NCBI GenBank assembly: GCA_963709875.1
Contig: CAVPYB010000003.1
Coordinates: 1 to 64,000 of the forward strand
Direction of reading: 5' to 3'
DNA length: 64,000 nt
DNA from: JAQBDA01 sp963709875
GTDB lineage: Bacteria > Chloroflexota > Anaerolineae > Anaerolineales > UBA4823
Shown: in pieces, positions 56,960 to 64,000 of the stretch
Layout of the letters: each line of letters opens with the position of its first letter
Numbering within the stretch: the stretch's first letter is position 1
Made by a program: the position numbers and the translations under genes
Notes under the pieces: model-generated
The model's database searches: none
Seen by the model: the letters and a program-made list of their open reading frames with translations, nothing else
Told to the model about the DNA's origin: nothing

Positions 56960-59190
56960 TTACGGTAGCCCGGTGAACTCTTCGGCGGGCCAGTAGCCGG
57001 AGTCGATGACAGCTTCCTGGACATTGGCCTGGTCGACGGTGATCACGACGGAAGGCTTGGCGGGCACATCGATCACGCCATTGTTGTAGGTGGCCGTCTC
57101 CTCAGGAGAGCCGCCTTCGAGGTATGCAATGGCAGCAGCGATAGCGTCTGCGACCAAGGTGCGCACGTCCTTGAGGACGGTCATGGACTGCTTGCCGTCG
57201 ATGATGTACTGGACGGAAGCGATCTCAGCATCCTGACCGGTTACGACATAGCTGGAGACATCGGCGTCAGCGGCGAAGGCATCTGCGATGGCGCGAGCGG
57301 TGCCGTCGTTGGGGGCGAGCACGAAGACATCGCCCTTATCTTCAGCGGGGGCGGCAGTCAGGTTGGCTTCGGACAGGTTCTTGGCGACATCGAAGTCCCA
57401 GTTGGTGGTGACCTGACCGATGATGGCGGCCATCTCGTCGCGTGTCAGGGTGGCCTTGTCCTGCAGGGCGACGGCTTCGCTGGAGTTCTTGATGACGAAG
57501 GTGCCATCGGCGATCTTGGGCTGCAGCACGTTCCAGGCGCCTTCGAAGAAAAGGAAGGCGTTGTTGTCGGTGGCTGCGCCGGCGTACAGGTACAGCGGCA
57601 GCCCACTTCCGCTGGCCTTGTCGACCAGGTACTGCGCCTGGGCTTCACCTACCGCAACGCTGTCGAAGGTTACGTAGTAATCGACCGCTTCGGTCTCGCG
57701 GATCAGCCGGTCGTAGGAGATCACCTTGATGCCGGCATCGCGGGCTTCCTGCGCGGCTGCAGCAGCGGCGGTGCCGTCGTGCGGGGTGATCACGATTACA
57801 GAGACACCCTGGGAGATCAAGGTCTGGACGTTGGTGCGCTCCTTGGCGGAATCGCCATCGCTGAACAGGATCTGGACTTCGTAGCCTGCAGCATCGAAGG
57901 CTTCCTTGAAACGAGCTTCGTCCTGCATCCATCTCGGCTCGTTCCTTGGTCGGCAGCACCACGCCAACTTTACCGCCCACTTCTGGAGCTGCAGTTGGCT
58001 CGGCAGCTTCGCCAAGCCCGGTGAACTCTTCGGCGGGCCAGTAGCCGGAGTCGATGACAGCTTCCTGGACATTGGCCTGGTCGACGGTGATCACGACGGA
58101 CGGCTTGGCGGGCACGTCGATCACGCCGTTGTTGTAGGTCGCCGTCTCCTCAGGAGTGCCGCCTTCGAGGTAGGCAATGGCAGCAGCGATAGCGTCTGCG
58201 ACCAGGGTGCGCACGTCCTTGAGGACGGTCATGGACTGCTTGCCGTCGATGATGTACTGGACGGAAGCGATCTCGGCATCCTGACCGGTGACGACATAGC
58301 TGGAGACATCGGCGTCAGCGGCGAAGGCATCTGCAATGGCGCGCGCGGTGCCGTCGTTGGGGGCGAGCATGAAGACATCGCCCTTGTCGGCAGCAGGGGC
58401 CGCAGTCAGGTTGGCTTCGGCCAGGTTCTTGGCGACATCGAACTCCCAGTCGGTGGTCACCTGACCGATGATCGGCGGCCATCTCGTCGCGGGTCAGGGT
58501 GGCCTTGTCCTGCAGGGCGACGGCTTCGCTGGAGTTCTTGATGACGAAGGTGCCATCGGCGATCTTGGGCTGCAGCACGTTCCAGGCGCCTTCGAAGAAA
58601 AGGAAGGCGTTGTTGTCGGTGGCTGCGCCAGCGTACAGGTACAGCGGGTAGCCCACTTCCGCTGGCCTTGTCGACCAGGTACTGGCGCCTGCGCTTCGCC
58701 TACCGAAACGCTGTCGAAGGTTACATAGTAGTCGACCGCTTCGGTCTCGCGGATCAGCCGGTCGTAGGAGATCACCTTGACGCCGGCATCGCGGGCTTCC
58801 TGCTGCGGCTGCAGCAGCGGCGGTGCCGTCATGCGGGGTGATCACGATTACAGAGACACCCTGGGAGATCAAGGTCTGGACGTTGGTGCGCTCCTTGGCG
58901 GAATCGCCATCGCTGAACAGGATCTGGACTTCGTAGCCTGCAGCATCGAAGGCTTCCTTGAAACGAGCTTCGTCCTGCAGCCATCTCGGCTCTTCCTTGG
59001 TCGGCAGCACCACGCCAACCGATAACTCTGCAGCCGGTGGTGCCTCAGTTTCAGCGGGCGGTGCTTCGGTAGCTGCGGGAGGTGCCTCTGTCGCGGGCGG
59101 TTGTGTTGCCGCACCACCACAACCAGCCAAAATCATGCTGGCGATGATCAATGCAGCAAATACGATCATGAAAAGCTTACTCTTCTTCAT
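56960..59190 (-). pseudogene. Sugar-binding lipoprotein with two near-identical domains, frameshifted
   Basis: The gene opens at 59190 with MKKSKLFMIVFAALIIASM and the lipobox ILAGC (Cys24), then a Pro/Ala/Thr/Glu linker. Two periplasmic-binding domains of the XylF/RbsB type follow: domain 1 (about 59020-58020) and domain 2 (about 57990-56960), separated by the short linker GEAAEPTAAPEVGGK. Both read VGVVLPTK, RWxQDEARFKEAFDAAGYEV, QTLISQGVSVIVITPHDGTA, YDRLIRETEAVDYYVTFDS and AEEFTGL. The DNA repeats with a period of about 1048 bp and very few differences. Single-base shifts lie near 58810, 58685, 58475 and 57935. Without them the protein would be about 740 residues. Frame errors may reflect the difficulty of assembling the repeat. 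Confidence 0.82.
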
Positions 59191-59360
59191 CTCTGACTTC
59201 TCCTATTTAGAACAAAGTTGACTTTATTCGTACTGATAGTTGGCGAGCAAAGTGCATGTAGTTCGAAAATTGGCAAAACCCTCCTTTCATGTAGCAATCT
59301 ATTGATTATTATAATACTTTCAGAATAAATATCCAAATTATTTCGAAAGCCAATATTTGA

Positions 59361-59442
59361 TAGGATTTACGCACATGGGGGAGAGAAGAGGGTGTTATGG
59401 CGGGCACAGCCCGCCCGATTCCTTCGTGAACTTCGTAACCCC
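59361..59442. repeat. Dispersed hairpin repeat, copy A (decayed)
   Basis: Begins TAGGATTTACGCAC, contains GGGTGTTATGGCGGGC-ACA-GCCCGCC and ends GTGAACTTCGTAACC. Copy B at 63820-63910 shares the ends and centre; here the right arm of the hairpin has lost its AAAACACCC part. The rest of 59191-59693 holds the ABC operon upstream region and a stretch of AT-rich sequence with no gene. Confidence 0.78.
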
Positions 59443-59693
59443 TAATTCAAATTCACTATTGATCATTGAATCGTTATCGTATACAATAATATAGGTCAAG
59501 ATTGTCTAGTAATTATCTCTGCTGTTTCGGCAGAGAGCATTTATCGAAGGGAGGTAATAATACAGATAGAGTACTGACGACATACTGGAAATTAAGTTCA
59601 GCAGGCGGGAATCTGGAGCAAACGGGCAGCTAACGCCATAATGCTCCGCTCACCAAGCAGGGCAACACCTGTAAACCAAAGGAGATATATTTG

Positions 59694-61178
59694 ATGTCCA
59701 GGAAAGTACTTTTCACTTCAGTAGTTCTGGTTGGTCTTCTGGCGCTATTCGTCGTCGTGACCGCAGCGCTGGCCGGACCGGCAGCGTGTGATACTCGGGT
59801 AAACAATACATTTGGAAAGCTATTGGAATGTGTGACAGTGGATGGCGTGCGCGAGCACCAGGCAGCGTTCCAGGCAATCGCGGATGCCAATAACGGCATA
59901 CGCACTTCGGGGACGCCTGGTTATGATGGATCGGTTGACTATGTCGTAGATCGAATGACTGCGGCAGGATATAACGTGACCGTCCAGGACTTCCAGTACC
60001 AGACCTTTATCACGCTCTCTCCGAGTGTCCTGGAGCAGGTTTCGCCACCACCAGCAGGACCAGTTGTCAACCGCATCATGTCTTACTCGGGCAGCGGTGA
60101 CAATACCGCAGCGGTGAGTACTGTGAACGCTATTACTGGGTGTAGTGCTGGCGATTTCGCAGGTTTCCCGGTCGGGAACATCGCTCTGATCAGCCGCGGC
60201 GCATGCACTTTCGCGCTCAAAGCGACCAACGCATACAATGCCGGAGCTGCCGGGGTGATCATCTACAATAATCAGCCAGGCGCTTTGAACGGTACACTAT
60301 CCAGTACTTTCACGCTGGATATTTCTGTGACCGCGGTTACCCAGGATGTCGGGCAGCAGCTGGCTGCTACACCGGGCCTCGTCATGCGCTTGAAAACCGA
60401 TACCTTCCGGGGTATTGCCACAACCTTTAATGTATTGGCTGAATCTAAGGGTGGTGACCCGAACAACGTGATCATGGCTGGCGCGCATCTGGATTCTGTC
60501 AACGAAGGCCCCGGCATCCAGGATAACGGCTCGGGCAGTGCCGCCATCCTCGAAGTCGCCGAGCAGATGGCAAAAGTGAAGCTGCGTAATAGGGTGCGCT
60601 TTGCCTGGTGGGGTGCGGAGGAATCCGGACTGGTAGGCTCGACATATTATGTCAACAGCCTGTCCCAGGAAGAGCAAGACCAGATTACCCTGTATCTCAA
60701 CTTCGACATGATCGGCTCTCCGAACCACGTCTTCTTCATCTACGATGGCGATGACTCGGATGGCGTCGGTGCGGGACCGGGTCCTGAAGGCTCCGCTCAG
60801 ATCGAGAAGTTATTCGAAAAGTACTTCACCACAGTTGCTGGAGAGCAGTTCAAGGGTACAGACTTCAGCGGTCGATCGGATTATGGTCCGTTCATCGCGG
60901 TCGGCATCCCCTCCGGCGGGCTCTTCACTGGCGCAGAGGGTATCAAGACAGCTGATGAAGCCGCTATTTGGGGCGGCACCGCGGGAGACCAGTACGATCC
61001 CTGCTACCATCAGGCATGCGATACCTATGACAATATCAACCTGCACGCTCTGGATGTGAACTCGGATGCAGTCGCATACTCTGTGCTTCAGTATGCCATG
61101 AACACTGAGGAGATCAATGGCCTAAAAGGCAAGGGCAACTTCAAGCCCGACCATTTGGGTGGCGAGCTGCAGCAGTAG
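59694..61178 (+). CDS. Secreted M28-family aminopeptidase with PA domain
   Basis: A 494-residue protein from ATG 59694, preceded by AAAGGAGATATATTTG. A signal peptide (FTSVVLVGLLALFVVVTAAL) is followed by a propeptide-like region, a protease-associated insert (about 120-240, with GNIALISRGACTFALKATNA), and the M28 zinc peptidase: IMAGAHLDSVNEGPGIQDNG, FAWWGAEESGLVGSTYYV, YLNFDMIGSPNH, FSGRSDYGPFIAVGIPSGGL and a final CYHQACDTYDNI His. All five metal ligands and the Glu-Glu catalytic pair can be found. It resembles secreted Streptomyces-type aminopeptidases. The stop is followed by a strong terminator. Confidence 0.93.
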   Translation: MSRKVLFTSVVLVGLLALFVVVTAALAGPAACDTRVNNTFGKLLECVTVDGVREHQAAFQAIADANNGIRTSGTPGYDGSVDYVVDRMTAAGYNVTVQDFQYQTFITLSPSVLEQVSPPPAGPVVNRIMSYSGSGDNTAAVSTVNAITGCSAGDFAGFPVGNIALISRGACTFALKATNAYNAGAAGVIIYNNQPGALNGTLSSTFTLDISVTAVTQDVGQQLAATPGLVMRLKTDTFRGIATTFNVLAESKGGDPNNVIMAGAHLDSVNEGPGIQDNGSGSAAILEVAEQMAKVKLRNRVRFAWWGAEESGLVGSTYYVNSLSQEEQDQITLYLNFDMIGSPNHVFFIYDGDDSDGVGAGPGPEGSAQIEKLFEKYFTTVAGEQFKGTDFSGRSDYGPFIAVGIPSGGLFTGAEGIKTADEAAIWGGTAGDQYDPCYHQACDTYDNINLHALDVNSDAVAYSVLQYAMNTEEINGLKGKGNFKPDHLGGELQQ

Positions 61179-61211
61179 CCTATCATCAGACCACAGCCGC
61201 AACACTATATT

Positions 61212-61245
61212 GGCGGGAACCGATATTTGGTTCCCGCCTTTTATT
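61212..61245 (+). terminator. Rho-independent terminator of the M28 peptidase gene
   Basis: GGCGGGAACC (61212-61221), seven-base loop, GGTTCCCGCC (61229-61238), then TTTTATT. Confidence 0.93.
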
Positions 61246-61382
61246 ATTGGGCATATCGCACAAAAGATTACATCACGAAGTCATGCTTGATTTGTCATTC
61301 CGAACCGGATATAAGTGTTGGAGTTTGCCTGTGTTAAAATTGCTCCACGTATTATTGAAAACACTTGATTTAAGAGGTATGT

Positions 61383-62015
61383 ATGGCTGATGATAAACCC
61401 GATATTTTTGAATTAGCGGATTTGCTCGAGCTGCCCGAGATCGATCAGGGCTCGATAAGGCAGGCGATCCGCCAGATATTGGCTGCGATAGGAGAGGATC
61501 CAGACAGGGATGGTCTGCGACGCACGCCGGACCGCATCGCACGCATGTACCTGGAGCTGTTAGAGGGCTACCGCATGGATCCCGAGAAGATCTTGAACGG
61601 CGCCCTGTTCGAAGAAAAATATGATGAGATGGTTATCGTGCGGGATATCGAGTTCTACAGCCTGTGCGAGCACCATATGCTGCCCTTCTTAGGGCGTGCG
61701 CATGTAGCCTACCTGCCCAGAGAGCATATCGTCGGTCTGTCGAAGATCCCGCGCATCGTGGATATGTTCGCTAAAAGGCTGCAGGTACAGGAGCGCATGA
61801 CCCGCCAGATTGCTGAATATTTGAACGAGCAGCTGCGCCCATGGGGTGTGGCGGTTGTGATCGAGGGTCTTCACCTTTGCGCGACAATGCGCGGGGCGAA
61901 GAAGCACGATGCACGCATGACCACTTCCAGCATGCTGGGTGCCTTCCGCAAACATCCGCCCACCCGGGAGGAGTTTCTGGCGAACATCGCCCGCGGTTCG
62001 AATCCGATCCTGTAA
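61383..62015 (+). CDS. folE: GTP cyclohydrolase I
   Basis: A 210-residue enzyme that converts GTP to dihydroneopterin triphosphate, the first step of folate synthesis. The fold is marked by IRQILAAIGEDPDRDGLRRT, PDRIARMYLELLEGYRMDPE, DIEFYSLCEHHMLPFLGRAH (first zinc Cys and His pair), LSKIPRIVDMFAKRLQVQER and LCATMRGAKKHDARMTTSSM (second zinc Cys). Full length, start at ATG 61383. It faces the folK-folB genes across a bidirectional terminator. Confidence 0.96.
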   Translation: MADDKPDIFELADLLELPEIDQGSIRQAIRQILAAIGEDPDRDGLRRTPDRIARMYLELLEGYRMDPEKILNGALFEEKYDEMVIVRDIEFYSLCEHHMLPFLGRAHVAYLPREHIVGLSKIPRIVDMFAKRLQVQERMTRQIAEYLNEQLRPWGVAVVIEGLHLCATMRGAKKHDARMTTSSMLGAFRKHPPTREEFLANIARGSNPIL

Positions 62016-62042
62016 TACGCTTCGACCTGACGTTAATTGTTG

Positions 62043-62073
62043 GTGTTTCGGGCGGCTTCACTGCCCGAAACAC
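62043..62073. terminator. Bidirectional terminator between folE and folK
   Basis: GTGTTTCGGGC (62043-62053) pairs perfectly with GCCCGAAACAC (62063-62073) between two convergent genes. Confidence 0.78.
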
Positions 62074-62097
62074 TACTAAATCCTGTACTAACGTTAT

Positions 62098-62583
62098 TTA
62101 GATACATTCCAACATATCCGGGCAAGGGGTAATCCCGGATTGCCGCACCAGATCGCGGGCAACATGGTATAGAGGTTTGCCGCTGGCCGGATCGGAAAGA
62201 TCGGGCAGCAGCTCCGCGACCGGTTGGGCGAGATGAGCCAGCGTCCAGAGCTCGGGGTCCACCACCTTGTTGTCATACAGCAGGATATCGATATCGATCG
62301 TACGCGGGGCATATTTGTCCTCGCTGCGAACGCGTCCCAGGCGTGCTTCGATCTCCTTTAATACATTTTCCTTCAGTCGCTGAATCGTTTGCTCGGTCAA
62401 TACCAGAGCGGCGGCGTTCAGAAAATCCGGTCCACTCATACCGACCGCAGCCGTGCGCCAGGCTCTGGAAACCGCCAGCACGTTGGTCTGCTCCTGAAGC
62501 AGCGCCACGGCTGCGCTCAGGTTCTCAGCCGGCTCGATATTCGAACCCAGGCTAAGGCAGACACGATGGTAGCTTCTGTCCAT
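62098..62583 (-). CDS. folK: Hydroxymethyl-dihydropterin pyrophosphokinase
   Basis: A 161-residue enzyme that transfers pyrophosphate from ATP to 6-hydroxymethyl-7,8-dihydropterin. VCLSLGSNIEPAENLSAAVA, FLNAAALVLTEQTIQRLKEN and RTIDIDILLYDNKVVDPELW are the family landmarks; the last carries the two metal-binding Asp residues. I choose ATG 62583, with GGGGA at a proper distance; ATG 62601 overlaps the folB stop as TAATG and is also possible. The two genes are coupled and lie in the usual folate order. Confidence 0.94.
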   Translation of the reverse strand: MDRSYHRVCLSLGSNIEPAENLSAAVALLQEQTNVLAVSRAWRTAAVGMSGPDFLNAAALVLTEQTIQRLKENVLKEIEARLGRVRSEDKYAPRTIDIDILLYDNKVVDPELWTLAHLAQPVAELLPDLSDPASGKPLYHVARDLVRQSGITPCPDMLECI

Positions 62584-62600
62584 AATATTATCCCCGGACA

Positions 62601-62954
62601 TTATCCCCGAGAACGCTCTATTTCCACCCCAACAGACCTGGCGAAGCGTGCCGCACCGGGTTTCTCGACCCGGACACGGACCCTTTCTACGCTGCTCTCG
62701 TCCAGGCAGATCTTCGCCAGGTCGTTCGCCAGTGCTTCGACGGTGAAGCGACCGATCGTCTCCGCATGCGCCATCACTTTTTTGGTGATGGTGCGATAGT
62801 TCACGCTCAGGCCGAGATCGTCGCTTTCGCCAGCCGAGCGAAGGTCGGCGAAAAGGGTGATATTGATCAGGATGTCCTGCTGTTTTTCTCGTTCCCAATC
62901 GTTGATACCGATAATGCCGCGTACAAGCAGATCACGAATGAAGATTTGGTCCAT
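62601..62954 (-). CDS. folB: Dihydroneopterin aldolase
   Basis: A 117-residue enzyme that cleaves dihydroneopterin to 6-hydroxymethyl-dihydropterin and glycolaldehyde. The signature is IFIRDLLVRGIIGINDWERE at the start, VNYRTITKKVMAHAETIGRF with the catalytic region, and RVRVEKPGAARFARSVGVEI with the conserved KP. It starts 15 bp after the upstream SDR gene and overlaps the folK region, so the three form one operon. Confidence 0.94.
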   Translation of the reverse strand: MDQIFIRDLLVRGIIGINDWEREKQQDILINITLFADLRSAGESDDLGLSVNYRTITKKVMAHAETIGRFTVEALANDLAKICLDESSVERVRVRVEKPGAARFARSVGVEIERSRG

Positions 62955-62969
62955 AAAATACCTCTCTGA

Positions 62970-63710
62970 TTAAATTAAGTGCCGCCCGCCATCGATGTGG
63001 ATGACTTCACCGGTGATGTAGGACGGACCGATTAGCAAGAAGAGCATCGTTTGGCAGACTTCATCAATTTCTGCCCAGCGATTTGCAGGAACGTCTTTCA
63101 GGATATCCGCTCGACCGGTATCCTCCTTCTCGGCGCTGTCGACCGGCGGCAAGATCGCGCCCAGGGCAAGGCCGTTCACGGTGATGGATGGTGCCAAAGC
63201 GGCTGCCAGCGAGCGTGTCATAGCGTACAATCCGGCTTTGCTGATCGTGTAGGGGAAATGGTCAGCACCCGGGCGCAGGGCGCGCCAGTCGAGCAGGTTG
63301 ATGATACGACCGTTCTCACTGGCAGGCAGCTGCCTGGCAAATGCCTTGCTGAGCAGGAAGGGTGCGGTCAGGTTGACCTGCATGTGGCGCTGCCAGGCTT
63401 CGAGGGTTGTGCTATCCCAATCGAGCGGCTCGAAGATGGAGGCGTTATTGATCAGGGCGTATAGGGGGTGGATTTTAGATGTGCGACTGACCAGCTCTTC
63501 GGTCTGCTCTGGATCGTTCAAGTCGGCCTGGAAAAGGTGTGCCGCCTTACCCATGGCGTGGATCGCCGCCTGAACAGAGCGAGCGTCGGACTCGGATGTG
63601 CGGTAATGGAGCATGATCCCTGCTCCGGCACGGGCGGCTGAAAGTGCCAATTCTCTGCCTAGCCGGCGCGCCGCACCCGTGATCAACACGTATCTGCCTG
63701 ATAGATCCAT
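62970..63710 (-). CDS. SDR-family oxidoreductase, pteridine-reductase-like
   Basis: A 246-residue NADPH-type short-chain dehydrogenase starting at ATG 63710 (MDLSGRYVLITGAARRLGRE). It has the TGxxxxxG cofactor loop, NNAS after LYALIN, the catalytic YTISKAGLYAMTRSLAAALA (YxxxK) and a PG-like GAILPPVDSAEKEDTG segment. The R-R-L-G after GAA and the IMLHYRTSE stretch resemble pteridine reductases and FolM-type dihydromonapterin reductases. Position ahead of folB-folK fits a pterin-reducing role, such as tetrahydrofolate or tetrahydromonapterin formation. Substrate is inferred from context. Confidence 0.84.
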   Translation of the reverse strand: MDLSGRYVLITGAARRLGRELALSAARAGAGIMLHYRTSESDARSVQAAIHAMGKAAHLFQADLNDPEQTEELVSRTSKIHPLYALINNASIFEPLDWDSTTLEAWQRHMQVNLTAPFLLSKAFARQLPASENGRIINLLDWRALRPGADHFPYTISKAGLYAMTRSLAAALAPSITVNGLALGAILPPVDSAEKEDTGRADILKDVPANRWAEIDEVCQTMLFLLIGPSYITGEVIHIDGGRHLI

Positions 63711-63819
63711 CTGTGGATATTCCTTCTGTGCAAGATATGTTCTGAATGATCGCAACTATTATACACGCCGCAACTTGGTATAATCGCAAGCGGATATCAT
63801 CCGATTCGAATAATTAAGT

Positions 63820-63910
63820 TAGGACTTACGCACTTTGGGGGGGTTGGGGGTGTTTTGGCGGGCACGGCCCGCCAAAACACCCCTGATTACCCCGTGAACT
63901 GCGTAACTTC
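63820..63910. repeat. Dispersed hairpin repeat, copy B (intact)
   Basis: TAGGACTTACGCAC at the left and GTGAACTGCGTAACTTC at the right form imperfect terminal inverted repeats. Between them GGGGTGTTTTGGCGGGC (63847-63863) pairs perfectly over 17 bp with GCCCGCCAAAACACCCC (63867-63883) around ACG. Copy A is at 59361-59442. The size and ends suggest a MITE-like element or a REP-type repeat. Confidence 0.8.
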
Positions 63911-63938
63911 TATAAGTATATAAGGGAAGGAGCAGACC

Positions 63939-64000
63939 ATGCGCAATGAAGACGAACTGCGGGATTTACTAACCGAGGCAGCTGAGGAGATTGCCGATTT
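63939..64000 (+). CDS. Start of an unidentified gene, cut by the window edge
   Basis: ATG 63939 follows AAGGGAAGGAGCAGACC, a strong ribosome site. Only about 20 codons are visible: MRNEDELRDLLTEAAEEIAD. The sequence is acidic and helical. No family can be named. Confidence 0.65.
   Translation, partial: MRNEDELRDLLTEAAEEIAD

Overview
The window reads as a chromosomal segment of a Chloroflexota bacterium, most likely class Anaerolineae. This is inferred from gene content and style: Rex, Obg, NadD, MreB and F1 ATPase genes, secreted proteins with Thr/Pro linkers, GG-GAGG ribosome sites and moderately high G+C. No rRNA or tRNA gene was seen, so the placement is not proven.

Left end (1-11.5 kb): a mobile region. 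Two near-identical IS66-family copies (34-1629, 1710-3304) and an IS1182-like element (4006-5890) have invaded what I interpret as an integron. It has a tyrosine recombinase of the IntI type (10569-11532, one frameshift), a recombination point beside it (10428-10434), divergent promoter-like sequences, and a cassette array pointing away from intI on the minus strand: a GT1 glycosyltransferase, a DUF6326-type membrane protein, a membrane-anchored S41 peptidase and a small membrane protein. Three attC-like sites of 123-126 bp (9011-9136, 8240-8362, 3838-3960) separate them. The start of each cassette is complementary to the inverse core of its own attC, exactly for two cassettes and with one extra base for the third, as cassette circularisation predicts.

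11.7-24 kb: ordinary accessory and metabolic genes: S51 peptidase, PLP-dependent dehydratase, membrane phosphatase/sulfatase-fold protein, several small unknowns, a bicovalent FAD oxidoreductase, an EamA exporter, a VOC protein and an M42 aminopeptidase.

24-30 kb: F1 ATP synthase genes atpA-atpG-atpD-atpC followed by an mreB homologue. atpA, atpG and atpD carry many single-base frameshifts although their protein sequences are otherwise well conserved; assembly or read error is the likeliest cause.

30-38.7 kb: DUF885 lipoprotein, Rex, a YcaQ-like protein, a LysM protein, two tandem formylglycine-generating-enzyme-like secreted proteins, obg and nadD. An ISL3 element with a perfect 8-bp target duplication lies at 38.8-40.2 kb.

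40-54 kb: a multi-PAS hybrid histidine kinase, secreted 5'-nucleotidase and endonuclease/phosphatase proteins, a lamin-tail protein, a large broken lipoprotein gene, a GntR regulator and two aldo-keto reductases, the second with a stop codon where a Trp is expected.

54-64 kb: a SET-domain protein; a sugar ABC operon whose binding-protein gene contains two almost identical tandem domains; an M28 peptidase; and folate genes (folE facing folK-folB-pteridine-reductase-like SDR). A dispersed hairpin repeat occurs at 59.4 and 63.8 kb, and a gene runs off the right edge.
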